DNA from: Bacteroidia bacterium
GTDB taxonomy: Bacteria; Bacteroidota; Bacteroidia; Bacteroidales; Azobacteroidaceae
Reading direction: 5' to 3'
Length of the DNA stretch: 27,563 nucleotides
Assembly (NCBI GenBank): GCA_025996865.1
Contig: BNTV01000064.1
Coordinates: 1-27,563 of the forward strand
Shown here: positions 1 to 9,499 of the stretch, in pieces
Numbering within the stretch: position 1 is the first letter of the stretch
Layout: each line of letters starts with the position of its first letter
Made by a program: the position numbers and the translations under genes
Notes under the pieces: generated by a model
Seen by the model: only the letters and a program-made list of their open reading frames with translations
Database searches by the model: none
What the model was told of the DNA's origin: nothing

Positions 1-132
1 TTTGAGGCCGGATGCCGGGTCGGTATCCTGCGAAAATGCGTTGACAGAGAAAAAAAAGAAAAAACTTAGTAAAATTATTCCGAAATTTTTTGTAACTTGC
101 GCGCTTTTAAAAAGATAGCGGCGAGTGGTCTC

Positions 133-188
<56 letters not shown>

Positions 189-608
189 AATGATTTTTTT
201 CACATCACCAAATTTTTTAACCAAAAAATTGTTAAAAGATTCGTCGAAGTTTATTATATATTCCATACTGCTATTTTCCAAACTCATAATCGTGTATTTC
301 AAATTGTTTGTCAAAATCGCTGCAAATGTAAGTATTATTTTTAAATAAAAATGCGAAATAGATAATTATTTAAACAAAAAATGAGTATTTTATTAAATTT
401 CTCAAATTTATAAGGTTGTTATGCCCGATTATTCTGTAAAAAACACAATTTCCGCACTCTGTCTGGGGTAAATATTTTATAGAATGGGCGAAAAAACGGG
501 TTTGGCTGGTTTTTATTCATATTTGACAATAAAATCGGGGTGTTTGTAGCAACTATTGCATGGATGATGGGAAATGTGAACGTAAATGAGGTGTTTATTG
601 AGGGCTAC

Positions 609-657
609 CAATGACGGTATGCGACAATTTGAAACAACGTTCGTCGTAGTCAAATGC
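609..657 (+). repeat. 49-nt intergenic repeat, copy 1
   Basis: This segment matches the reverse complement of 27252-27300 at 47 of 49 positions. The copy ends 92 nt before the GH31 start codon and upstream of its -7 box. Both copies read in the same direction as the gene they precede. Confidence 0.9.
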
Positions 658-699
658 ACTTTTTCAATTCCGCCAATGGGTTTAATCATTATATTTCCG

Positions 700-707
700 T
701 ATATTTG
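700..707 (+). promoter_or_regulatory. Promoter -7 box for the GH31 gene
   Basis: TATATTTG matches the Bacteroidetes -7 consensus TAnnTTTG and is followed by GCAG, common in this phylum. No clear TTG is seen at the -33 position, so an activator may be needed. The start codon follows 42 nt after the box. Confidence 0.6.
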
Positions 708-749
708 CAGGTGTTTTGAAATTAATTTAACATTTGACTATATATAGTT

Positions 750-3700
750 ATGAAGAATAGTGTTACAAACAGGAAGATGGTTTTATCAACCGCTATAATT
801 GCAGCTTTTATCTTTTCATTTTCATCTTTGGCTGAAAACGGAACTCCTCTCAACGCCGCCATTACCACTGTAAATAAAATCAATCCTACAACGGTCGAAG
901 TTGTGTTTTCGGACAACAACCGCAGAACAATTGATTTTTATGGCGATAATATATTTCGCCTGTTTCAGGACAATTCGGGCAGGATCATGCGTGACCCGGA
1001 GGCAAAGCCGGAAGCGAAAATAGTAGTGACCAACCCGCGTAAACCCGTTTCAACACTGGATATTAAACCGGAAAACTCGACAATTTCGATTCTCACAAAC
1101 AAAATTGAAATTCTGCTGGATAAAAACACGTCCATGCTAAAAGTAATCAACAGGGAAACAAATAAGGTGGTATTTGAAGAAATGCAACCGGTATCGTTTG
1201 AGAAGGATAAAGTGACTTTAACACTCAAGGAAAACCCCAATGAATATTTCTATGGCGGCGGCGTTCAGAACGGACGGTTTTCGCACAAGGGGAAAGCAAT
1301 CTCCATAGAAAACCAGAACAGCTGGACGGATGGCGGAGTGGCGTCTCCCAATCCTTACTATTGGTCAACAAACGGGTATGGCATAATGTGGTACACATTC
1401 AAAAAAGGGAAATATGATTTCGGCGCTGAAGAAAAAGGCATCGTCAAACTGTATCACGAAACAGATTATTTAGATGCTTTCTTTATGATAAATGACGGTG
1501 CAGTGGCTCTGCTGAATGATTTTTATCAGTTGACGGGCAATCCTGTACTGCTTCCCAAATTCGCTTTCTATCAGGGACATCTTAATGCCTACAATCGCGA
1601 TTTCTGGACACGGGACGAAGGCGGCATACTGTTTGAAGACGGAAAACGATACAAGGAAAGCCAGAAAGATAATGGCGGCATTAAAGAATCACTCAATGGA
1701 GAAAAAGACAACTACCCATTCTCCGCACGAGCCGTTATCGACCGTTATAAACATTACGATATACCATTGGGATGGATTTTGCCCAACGACGGCTATGGAG
1801 CGGGCTATGGACAGACGGAAACCTTGGACGGCAACATTCAAAATTTAAAATCTTTGGGCGATTACGCGCGTAAAAACGGCGTCGAAATTGGTCTGTGGAC
1901 ACAATCCGACCTTCATCCCAAGGAGGGAGTTGACGCGCTGCTGCAACGCGACATCGTAAAAGAAGTCCGGGACGCAGGCGTGCGCGTGCTTAAAACCGAC
2001 GTGGCATGGGTTGGCGCCGGATATTCGTTCGGACTGAACGGCATTACGGACGTAGCGCAAATTATGACCTATTACGGCAACGACGCCCGTCCGTTTATCA
2101 TCTCCCTCGACGGCTGGGCGGGAACACAACGCTACGCCGGTATCTGGTCGGGAGACCAAACCGGAGGCGTCTGGGAATACATCCGCTTCCACATCCCTAC
2201 CTATATCGGTTCGGGGCTTTCCGGAAATCCCAATATCACCTCCGATATGGATGGCATCTTCGGCGGAAAAAACGTCGCCGTCAACATTCGCGACTTCCAG
2301 TGGAAAACATTCACTCCCATGCAACTGAACATGGACGGATGGGGTACAAACGAAAAATATCCGCACGCACTCGGCGAACCGGCGACATCCATCAACCGCC
2401 ATTACCTGAAACTTAAAGCCGAACTCATCCCCTACACTTACAGTATAGCAAAAGAATCATTAAACGGCTTGCCGATGATAAGGGCGCTGTTTCTGGAATA
2501 TCCCAACGACTATACACTGGGTAAAGCTACCCGATACCAGTTTTTATACGGACCGTATTTTCTGGTGGCGCCCATTTACAAGGAAACAAAAGCCGATAAA
2601 CAGGGAAACGACCTGCGCAACAACATCTACCTGCCCGAAAACGCCGTCTGGATTGATTATTTCACGGGAGAAGCATACGAAGGCGGGCGTATAATAAACA
2701 GTTTCGACGCTCCGCTATGGAAACTGCCTGTGTTCGTTAAAAACGGCGCAATCATTCCGATGACAAATCCGAATAACAATGTATCCGAAATCAACAAAAA
2801 TCTTCGTATCTATGAGATTTATCCTTACGGGTACAGCGCCTTTACAGAATACGATGATGACGGCATCTCCGAAAAATACAGGCAGGGATATTACTCTACA
2901 ACTCGAATCGAATCGAATGTGGACAAAAAGAACAGCGTTTCAATTACCATTCATCCGGCTCAAGGCGATTTCGACGGCTTTATAAAAGAAAAAGCAACCG
3001 AATTTCGGATTAATGCAACTCAAAAACCGAAAGCCATAACTGCGCAAATCGGGAAAAACAAGGTGAAATTAACAGAAGCAAATTCATTGGAAATATTTGA
3101 AAATCAGGAAAATACCTACTTCTACGATGCTGCGCCCCATTTAAATAAATTCGCAACAAAAGGTAGCGGACTTGAACAAACAGTTATCACAAAAAATCCG
3201 CAAGTCCGGGTAAAATTAGCGCCAACCGACATCAAAACAAACAAAACAGTATTAACCGTCGAAGGCTTTAAATTCGAGCCTGCAGACCGTCATAAAACAA
3301 AAACAGGCACGCTAACCGCCCCTCTTTACGCACAGATAACGGAAGAAAATACCGGCGCATACTCCCTTAATCCGACATGGAAGGCAATCGACAATGCCGA
3401 TTTTTATGAAATAGATTTTGACAAAATGCTTTATACAACCATCAAAGACACAACATTCCTGCTTGAAGGATTAGATGCCGAAACCAAGTACTCGTTCAAC
3501 CTCCGCGCCGTGAATAAAGACGGTTTTTCCGACTGGGTACAGATTACGGCTACGACCCAATCAAACCCGCTGGAATTTGCAATCAAGGGAATCGAAGCTG
3601 AAACGACAGCCGAAAATCAGGGACGCTCATTACGCCGGCTGTTTGATTTTGAAGAAGGTGAACTGTGGCATACAAAATACGGTGAAAACGCTATTCCGCT

Positions 3701-4607
3701 CGACCTGGTAATGGACTTGAAAACAATCAACCAACTCGACAAGTTCCATTATGTACCCCGCGACAATGCAGGAAATGGAACAATCTTAAAAGGTTCCGTT
3801 CTTCACAGTTACGACAAAGAAAACTGGACGCCGGCGGGAGCGTTTGAGTGGGCGCGAAACAGCGACGTAAAAGGATTTGAATTTACCGGAAAACCGGAAG
3901 CCCGTTATGTAAAGTTAACCGTTACTGAAGCTGTCGGCGGATATGGTTCAGGCAGAGAGCTATACGTATTCAAGACGCCCGGAACAAAAAGCTATCTTCC
4001 CGGAGACATCAACAACGACGGGAAAATAGACGGCAACGACCTGACGTCTTATCGTAATTATGCGGGATTAAGAAGCGGCGACGCCGATTTCGAGGGTTAC
4101 ATCAGCAACGGCGACATTAACAAAAACGGGTTAATTGACGCTTACGACATTTCCGTCGTAGCCACCCTGTTAGACGGCGGGATAAATAACCGGAGAACCG
4201 AAAAAATGCAGGGCGCCATTCGGCTAAGTACGGCAAAACAAAACTACAACGCCGGAGAAACGGTCGAAATCAAAGTCAGCGGCATCGACCTCCTTTCCGT
4301 CAATGCCCTGAGTTTTGCATTGCCCTACAATCCGCAGGATTACGAATATGCCGGAATAGAAACGCTAAACACAAAAGAAATGGAAAATCTGACGAACGAC
4401 CGGCTTCATACAAACGGCAACAAAGCCCTCTATCCGACATTTGTCAACTTAGGGGAAAAAGCGTCCCTTGAAGGAACACAGGACTTGTTTATAATAAAAC
4501 TCAAGGCAAAACGAAAAGTGAAATTCGACCTGAAAGCAATCGACGGTTTCCTTGTAGATAAAAAACTGAACATCCAAAAATTTCCCGCAGTGAATACATA
4601 TCAATGA
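750..4607 (+). CDS. Secreted GH31 family glycosidase with FN3, CBM32-like, dockerin and cohesin modules
   Basis: 1285-residue exported glycoside hydrolase. An N-terminal signal peptide (hydrophobic core about residues 10-27, cut near SLA-EN) is followed by the GH31 beta-sandwich (about 45-250) and TIM barrel (about 255-610). The expected nucleophile is Asp417 in LKTDVAW and the acid/base Asp469 in WSGDQ. A DUF5110-like region follows, with an FN3 domain (about 857-945), an F5/8-type C (CBM32-like) domain (about 945-1075), a dockerin with two calcium-loop repeats (GDINNDGKID at 1085, GDINKNGLID at 1121), and a cohesin-like beta domain (about 1153-1285). This architecture recalls mucin-directed enzymes, and GH31 includes alpha-N-acetylgalactosaminidases, so that specificity is possible but inferred. 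Alpha-glucosidase or alpha-galactosidase activity is not excluded. Family assignment is secure; substrate is not. It converges on the S41 peptidase gene. Confidence 0.93.
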   Translation: MKNSVTNRKMVLSTAIIAAFIFSFSSLAENGTPLNAAITTVNKINPTTVEVVFSDNNRRTIDFYGDNIFRLFQDNSGRIMRDPEAKPEAKIVVTNPRKPVSTLDIKPENSTISILTNKIEILLDKNTSMLKVINRETNKVVFEEMQPVSFEKDKVTLTLKENPNEYFYGGGVQNGRFSHKGKAISIENQNSWTDGGVASPNPYYWSTNGYGIMWYTFKKGKYDFGAEEKGIVKLYHETDYLDAFFMINDGAVALLNDFYQLTGNPVLLPKFAFYQGHLNAYNRDFWTRDEGGILFEDGKRYKESQKDNGGIKESLNGEKDNYPFSARAVIDRYKHYDIPLGWILPNDGYGAGYGQTETLDGNIQNLKSLGDYARKNGVEIGLWTQSDLHPKEGVDALLQRDIVKEVRDAGVRVLKTDVAWVGAGYSFGLNGITDVAQIMTYYGNDARPFIISLDGWAGTQRYAGIWSGDQTGGVWEYIRFHIPTYIGSGLSGNPNITSDMDGIFGGKNVAVNIRDFQWKTFTPMQLNMDGWGTNEKYPHALGEPATSINRHYLKLKAELIPYTYSIAKESLNGLPMIRALFLEYPNDYTLGKATRYQFLYGPYFLVAPIYKETKADKQGNDLRNNIYLPENAVWIDYFTGEAYEGGRIINSFDAPLWKLPVFVKNGAIIPMTNPNNNVSEINKNLRIYEIYPYGYSAFTEYDDDGISEKYRQGYYSTTRIESNVDKKNSVSITIHPAQGDFDGFIKEKATEFRINATQKPKAITAQIGKNKVKLTEANSLEIFENQENTYFYDAAPHLNKFATKGSGLEQTVITKNPQVRVKLAPTDIKTNKTVLTVEGFKFEPADRHKTKTGTLTAPLYAQITEENTGAYSLNPTWKAIDNADFYEIDFDKMLYTTIKDTTFLLEGLDAETKYSFNLRAVNKDGFSDWVQITATTQSNPLEFAIKGIEAETTAENQGRSLRRLFDFEEGELWHTKYGENAIPLDLVMDLKTINQLDKFHYVPRDNAGNGTILKGSVLHSYDKENWTPAGAFEWARNSDVKGFEFTGKPEARYVKLTVTEAVGGYGSGRELYVFKTPGTKSYLPGDINNDGKIDGNDLTSYRNYAGLRSGDADFEGYISNGDINKNGLIDAYDISVVATLLDGGINNRRTEKMQGAIRLSTAKQNYNAGETVEIKVSGIDLLSVNALSFALPYNPQDYEYAGIETLNTKEMENLTNDRLHTNGNKALYPTFVNLGEKASLEGTQDLFIIKLKAKRKVKFDLKAIDGFLVDKKLNIQKFPAVNTYQ

Positions 4608-4672
4608 TTTGAAATGCTATAAAGGCTGAATTGGATAGACAAACAAAAATCAATTTTTGAGGTCATTGAAAA

Positions 4673-4712
4673 CCGGTAATTTTGTCCGAAATTTACCGGA
4701 TATTTCGGACAA
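4673..4712. terminator. Overlapping hairpins between convergent genes, likely bidirectional terminator
   Basis: Two mutually exclusive stems overlap here. One is CCGGTAA (4673-4679) with TTACCGG (4693-4699). The other is TTGTCCGAAAT (4682-4692) with ATTTCGGACAA (4702-4712), an 11-bp perfect stem. They lie between the stop codons of the GH31 gene and the S41 gene. No long T-tract follows directly on the plus strand, so terminator function is inferred from position and structure. Confidence 0.55.
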
Positions 4713-4728
4713 TAGCTATAATTGGCTT

Positions 4729-6462
4729 TTATTTAACTTTATTGTAATCCGTTTCTATGATTTCTATCGCTCTCTCCAACACCTCATCTCGCCCCGTTTT
4801 TATTCCCGCAATGGTTGGTTTTACTATTTCATCAATTTTTACCCCGATTCTTTGCAAATCGCTGCCATCAGGATAATATACGCCCAATCCGGTAAAGAAG
4901 GTTACAAGACCACCGGGCAGGTTAAAACCGGGGGGTTTTCCATCTTTAATGCCTCCTACAATTGCCCCATCCGCTCCTGCAGTCGTACTGCCAATGACAA
5001 CTGTATTCGGAATGAGCTGAAAACCTAAAACATTGTCCTCCGCTTGACTTTGTGTATATTCATTAACAAGCACCACAATTTTATTTTTATACCAACTTGC
5101 TTGTTTTTCTTCTACATCCGGTTTCCCATTTGTAAAGGAAAAAAAATATCCGGGGTAGGATACATTGGCATAACTAATTAACGAAAATCTCGTATGGGTC
5201 ATGTTTAAATAGGCTAAAAATGGTAGTGATATGTAATCGCTGGGATAACAACGCAGGTCTATAATCACGCCTTTTGTCCCACTCATAACTTTTTTTATAC
5301 CATTGTTCCGATCTTCAACCTTACATCTGGAAGGCAATACATATCCAATGTTATTCTCCAAAATTTGATATCCTTCTTGTTCGGGATGAGGATTGCTATA
5401 ATCGGGTATATGTAATTGACGCATATCATAGCGAGAGGCTTTTACGTCAAAAGATTTACCGTCTCTCAGCACTGTTATTGTTGCACTATTTGAGTTTCCA
5501 GTCACTATTTTTGCGGAGATTCTCCTGAGTTTTACCGCATAATTAGAAGCAGGCGTGTATGGCAATAGCTCTTTCACGATGTCTTCTACCAACTCTCCAT
5601 CTATAGCCGTAATCACATCTCCAATCTTGATTTTTTCTTTCACATTCGCATCCTCACCGGTAAACATGGTTACAACCAATTTGTCTTCAATAAACTTTGT
5701 TTCAAATGGCGGTTTCAACAGCCCTTGATTCAAATTATTTTCACCTAAAAAAGCGTGAGAATCGTCTGTTTTCGCCACCAGCTTCAGGCAAGTAAAGACA
5801 TATTGTTCTTGATTTTCGGCATATACAAAATCCGCTAACATTTCCGACCATTTTTGGTCACATAAATCTCTGTAAGGAAAAAAATAATTAACAATATTCC
5901 AGTATCTGAACAAGGAAAGCAGTCGATAAGATAAATCCGGATATAATAATTCTTCATATGCCGGTTCGTTTGTGATATTTATCAGTCCGGGAAGTCCCTC
6001 TTTCCAGTTCAAATTTACAGTCACATAATGATTAGCCGTTATCACAGCATTGTCTAAAATGAATTTTATTTTTTCAATCGTTTCCGAATTGAAATATTCG
6101 GGATTAAACAACTCTCCGTAATCGGGTTTGGTTTTTGCCTCCATATCGGGTAATTTCTTATCTGCATTTTTATCCACAGGAGGCAAACTATCCAACCAAT
6201 TGTCCAATATCTTTTTCCATTGCGCTTCATTTTTTGCTTCACGTATGGAAGGAATTAATTTCACCAATTCCATATCCCAGTCGTAATTACCCGCAGCTAC
6301 CGCAGGATGGTGGTATTTCAGAAAGCCCCAAAGTTGTCCTAATGCAATCAATGGTTTCTTTTCTTTTTGAGGTAATTCTGATTTATTTGTTTGTCCATTG
6401 TTGTTACATGAATAACAACAAAACGAGAAAATACACAACAGTGTGATGATTGTCCGTTTCAT
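4729..6462 (-). CDS. S41 family peptidase lipoprotein with PDZ-like domain
   Basis: 577 residues. The N-terminus is a lipoprotein signal with acylated Cys likely at residue 19 (CYSC), so the protein is probably anchored to the outer or inner membrane facing outward or to the periplasm. A PDZ-like module sits near residues 260-330 (IKIGDVITAIDG). The S41 core (about 355-560) has the nucleophile Ser472 in YTQSQAED and the downstream TTAGADG turn. The CtpA-type catalytic Lys expected in that turn (GKG) is absent, which suggests the Tricorn/IRBP-like S41 branch. It is transcribed toward the GH31 gene and diverges from the SusC gene. A peptidase beside a glycosidase and SusCD fits glycoprotein processing, though this is inference. 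Confidence 0.88.
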   Translation of the reverse strand: MKRTIITLLCIFSFCCYSCNNNGQTNKSELPQKEKKPLIALGQLWGFLKYHHPAVAAGNYDWDMELVKLIPSIREAKNEAQWKKILDNWLDSLPPVDKNADKKLPDMEAKTKPDYGELFNPEYFNSETIEKIKFILDNAVITANHYVTVNLNWKEGLPGLINITNEPAYEELLYPDLSYRLLSLFRYWNIVNYFFPYRDLCDQKWSEMLADFVYAENQEQYVFTCLKLVAKTDDSHAFLGENNLNQGLLKPPFETKFIEDKLVVTMFTGEDANVKEKIKIGDVITAIDGELVEDIVKELLPYTPASNYAVKLRRISAKIVTGNSNSATITVLRDGKSFDVKASRYDMRQLHIPDYSNPHPEQEGYQILENNIGYVLPSRCKVEDRNNGIKKVMSGTKGVIIDLRCYPSDYISLPFLAYLNMTHTRFSLISYANVSYPGYFFSFTNGKPDVEEKQASWYKNKIVVLVNEYTQSQAEDNVLGFQLIPNTVVIGSTTAGADGAIVGGIKDGKPPGFNLPGGLVTFFTGLGVYYPDGSDLQRIGVKIDEIVKPTIAGIKTGRDEVLERAIEIIETDYNKVK

Positions 6463-6486
6463 TTTCGTGGAATTTGTTTATGATGT

Positions 6487-6494
6487 CAAAAATA
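6487..6494 (-). promoter_or_regulatory. Promoter -7 box for the S41 peptidase gene
   Basis: Read on the minus strand this is TATTTTTG, matching TAnnTTTG, 24 nt before the start codon at 6462. The -33 element is not clear. Confidence 0.5.
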
Positions 6495-6557
6495 CATATT
6501 TTATTCGGAAGTTAAAAGCGATAGTGAGAAAAGTACAGGGTTTTTATGAAAATTTAA

Positions 6558-6586
6558 TTGCGGATTTAAGATTTATAGTACTTTTG
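6558..6586 (+). promoter_or_regulatory. Promoter of the susC-susD-phosphodiesterase operon
   Basis: TTG at 6558-6560 and TACTTTTG at 6579-6586 are separated by 18 bp, close to the Bacteroidetes consensus. The -7 box is followed by GCAG. The SusC start codon follows 26 nt downstream. Confidence 0.7.
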
Positions 6587-6612
6587 CAGCAAATTTAACA
6601 AATAGCTGTTTA

Positions 6613-9486
6613 ATGAAGAAAATAAAGCGTTATGTATTGTTGGCGGTTCTTACTTTTCTGCCTGCCGGTCTGATGGCTAAAGAAGTAAAAGGTACTGTGA
6701 TTGATAAGGAAACCCGGAAACCGATTGAAGACGCGATGATTCTTTCGGGAGATAATGCCGGTAAATGGACAGTCGCCGATGATAAGGGTAAATTTAGCAT
6801 AGAAGTAACAGACAAGTGTAAGTTCCTGAATGTATATCTGTTAGGTTACAAGAGCGTCGATGTCCCCATTGACGGGCAGACCGGAGAAATAACCGTTGAA
6901 CTTACGCCTTCTATAATGGGGCTTGATGAAGTTGTTGTAACCGGACAGGGAGCCGCCATTCAAAAACGGCGGATATCATCCAATGTTGTGAGCATCGGCC
7001 AAACACAATTGGCGCTTTTGCCTCAGAACCGGATAGACGAAATGCTGCAAACGGCTTTGCCCAATGTCCAGATAAACCTGACAAGCGGGCAGCCGGGCGC
7101 TACTTCGCTAATCAAATCCAGGGGATTGTCTTCTGCTTTTGTGAATGCAACTCCGGTCATTTATGTGGATGGCGTCCGGATTGACAACCTCAATACCAAA
7201 GCGCAACTTACTTCCGGAGCGGCGTCCGGCGTAGCCGGCGGTTCCATTGCCGATATTCCGATGGAAAATATCGAAAAAATCGAGTATGTAACCGGAGGCG
7301 CTGCAACAACGCTTTATGGTTCGGATGCGGCGAATGGGGTCATACAGATTTTTACGAAAAAAGGGGGAAATGGAAAAACAAACTTTTACGGAGAAACAGA
7401 GTTGGGAGCGGATATTCCCACCGACCGGTTTTATCATTTCAAGCAGACAAAAGAACTGTTGCATCAAACCGGTTTTGTTCAACGCTATCGGCTTGGATTC
7501 AACGGCGGAACGCAGGATTTCGGCTACAGTTTTGCCGGCAGCATGAGCAATCAGGACGGGACGCTAATTCATGACCGTAATTTCAATAAAAAATACGATT
7601 TCAGCGTCGGGTTCAAGGTGAAATTAAGTAATCCTGTTCATTACGCTTTTTCGTTCGGCAGCGTGCTTAACGAATACGGCCGCGACAGAAACGGAAATGA
7701 AGGAGGATACACCGGTTTGTGGTTTGCCGAAGCCGGACGCTCGGGAACAGGTTTCGGATTTAATCCGGAATTGGATAAGCTCACCGATGCGGAATTAGCA
7801 GAAATAAAAGCGTTTGTCGATAAAGCGGAAGCCTTGCAAAATGCCACGGTAAGCGTAAAACGTTTTCAGAATGCCCATACCTTGACGGTAAAACCGCACC
7901 GGAGTTTGGTGTTCAACGGTACAATGGGCATCGACTACCGGACGAATACCGATAAAACCGTTACGACAAACGAATACCTGATTCATACGCGGGTTTATCC
8001 GGAAGGAACGGCAGATCAGGGAAGCATAACCAATTACGATCGCAACTATTTCGGATTAACGGTCGATATCAACGGACAATGGAAAACCAATATCGGTTCG
8101 CTTTTTTCCCAGATCACAACAGCCGGCTTCCAATTTTTCAGTACGCACGACCATCAAGTCGCTTATTCGGGAATGAACCTGCGCGATGGCGCCTTGTCGA
8201 TTACCGGCGCCGGCGTAAAGCAGTCGGATGAATACCTTTCTTTTCTATACAACCACGGTTTTTTCCTTCAGGAAAATATCGGCTTTAAGGATAAATTTTT
8301 TCTTGATTTGGGTTTACGAACCGATTACAACACGGCTTTCGGCGAAAATGTCGGATGGCAGTACTATCCCAAAATAGGATTTTCCTATTCGCTTGCCGAA
8401 GAATCTTTTATGGCTGAAATAAAGCCGGTTGTCAGTGATTTCAAATGGCGTGCAAACTATGGAATTGCCGGTAACTATCCGCAACCTTTTTCCCATCAGA
8501 AAACCATTTCCCTCGGTTCGTTTCAGGATAAACAATATGCAACATTCGGCAATTACGGAAATCCTGATTTGGGTCCCGAAAAGAAACATTCTTATGAAGC
8601 AGGATTCGACGCCTCTTTTTTCGATCGCCGATTGACCACCGGATTTACGTATTACTATACACGGACAAAAGACGCCCTGTTTAATGTTCCCGCCCCTCCA
8701 TCAACCGGTTACGACACCTATTTGGCCAATGTAGGAGAAATTGAAAACAAAGGTGTCGAACTGTCCGTTCATGCGATTCTGGTGCATTGCAACGGATGGG
8801 ATTTCAGTGTTAACGCCTCCTACAACACCAATGCAAATGTTGTGTTGAGTACCGGAGGCGCTGCTCCGTTTGCCGTAGGCGGAATGTCGTCGCGCACATT
8901 GCAGAATGTAGTGGAAGTAGGACAACCTGTCGGTTTCCTGCGCGGTTCAAAAGCGGTTCTTAACCCTGACGGAAGCCTGAAAGAGGTATTGCTGTTGCAA
9001 AACCTGGGAAGCGTAATACCAACCGGTTACGGTAATTTTGGTTTCAACCTGGCCTATCGCGGATTATCGTTCTTTGCCGCAGGAAGTTACCAGGTCGGCG
9101 CTTACGTACATTCGTTCGACCGTCAATTTCGTTTCAGTTACAACATGGAAGAACCCCGTATTCCTGAAAAAGCGCTTGAAGGAACTACGCAGGGAGCGCA
9201 AGTATGGAATTTCTCCAATTTTTTTGTTGAAAAGGCGGATTTTCTCAAAATACGTACAATTGGCGCCTCCTATCGCTGGACGCCGAACCGTTGGCTGCCA
9301 ACCGTCCGGCATATCAACTTTTCTGCGAATGTTTACAATCCGTTTACATTCACCCGGTGTTCGATGGATCCGGAAGCAGTACATTCCGGAGCAACGACCC
9401 AGGGCGCCATAGCCGCCGGAGGATTTAATTATTCGGTCTATTCTACGCCTGTACAGGTAGTAGGGACTTTACGTTTAACATTTTAA
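6613..9486 (+). CDS. SusC/RagA-type TonB-dependent outer membrane transporter
   Basis: 957 residues. A signal peptide (cut near LMA-KE) is followed by a carboxypeptidase-D regulatory-like domain (about 24-100), a plug domain with the SusC signature (PVIYVDGVRIDN and the TTLYGSDAANG region, about 110-255), and a 22-strand type beta-barrel ending in the terminal aromatic residue of LRLTF. It is somewhat shorter than typical 1000-residue SusC proteins. It forms an outer-membrane import complex with the lipoprotein encoded 13 nt downstream. The substrate cannot be read from sequence; the neighbouring phosphodiesterase suggests a ligand that carries a phosphodiester or pyrophosphate. No FecR/anti-sigma gene is seen in the window. 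Confidence 0.95.
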   Translation: MKKIKRYVLLAVLTFLPAGLMAKEVKGTVIDKETRKPIEDAMILSGDNAGKWTVADDKGKFSIEVTDKCKFLNVYLLGYKSVDVPIDGQTGEITVELTPSIMGLDEVVVTGQGAAIQKRRISSNVVSIGQTQLALLPQNRIDEMLQTALPNVQINLTSGQPGATSLIKSRGLSSAFVNATPVIYVDGVRIDNLNTKAQLTSGAASGVAGGSIADIPMENIEKIEYVTGGAATTLYGSDAANGVIQIFTKKGGNGKTNFYGETELGADIPTDRFYHFKQTKELLHQTGFVQRYRLGFNGGTQDFGYSFAGSMSNQDGTLIHDRNFNKKYDFSVGFKVKLSNPVHYAFSFGSVLNEYGRDRNGNEGGYTGLWFAEAGRSGTGFGFNPELDKLTDAELAEIKAFVDKAEALQNATVSVKRFQNAHTLTVKPHRSLVFNGTMGIDYRTNTDKTVTTNEYLIHTRVYPEGTADQGSITNYDRNYFGLTVDINGQWKTNIGSLFSQITTAGFQFFSTHDHQVAYSGMNLRDGALSITGAGVKQSDEYLSFLYNHGFFLQENIGFKDKFFLDLGLRTDYNTAFGENVGWQYYPKIGFSYSLAEESFMAEIKPVVSDFKWRANYGIAGNYPQPFSHQKTISLGSFQDKQYATFGNYGNPDLGPEKKHSYEAGFDASFFDRRLTTGFTYYYTRTKDALFNVPAPPSTGYDTYLANVGEIENKGVELSVHAILVHCNGWDFSVNASYNTNANVVLSTGGAAPFAVGGMSSRTLQNVVEVGQPVGFLRGSKAVLNPDGSLKEVLLLQNLGSVIPTGYGNFGFNLAYRGLSFFAAGSYQVGAYVHSFDRQFRFSYNMEEPRIPEKALEGTTQGAQVWNFSNFFVEKADFLKIRTIGASYRWTPNRWLPTVRHINFSANVYNPFTFTRCSMDPEAVHSGATTQGAIAAGGFNYSVYSTPVQVVGTLRLTF

Positions 9487-9499
9487 TTTGTATCTGATT

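Noticed and set aside
1845..2402. 185-codon open frame on the minus strand inside the GH31 gene
   Set aside because: It is the antisense shadow of a GC-richer part of a well-supported GH31 catalytic domain; no family features are seen.
9064..9412. Open frames on both strands inside the 3' end of the SusC gene
   Set aside because: They overlap a strongly conserved barrel region and encode no recognisable protein.
9488..9499. TTG at 9488 as the SusD start
   Set aside because: The ATG at 9500 is in frame and gives a normal lipoprotein signal; the extra four residues add nothing.
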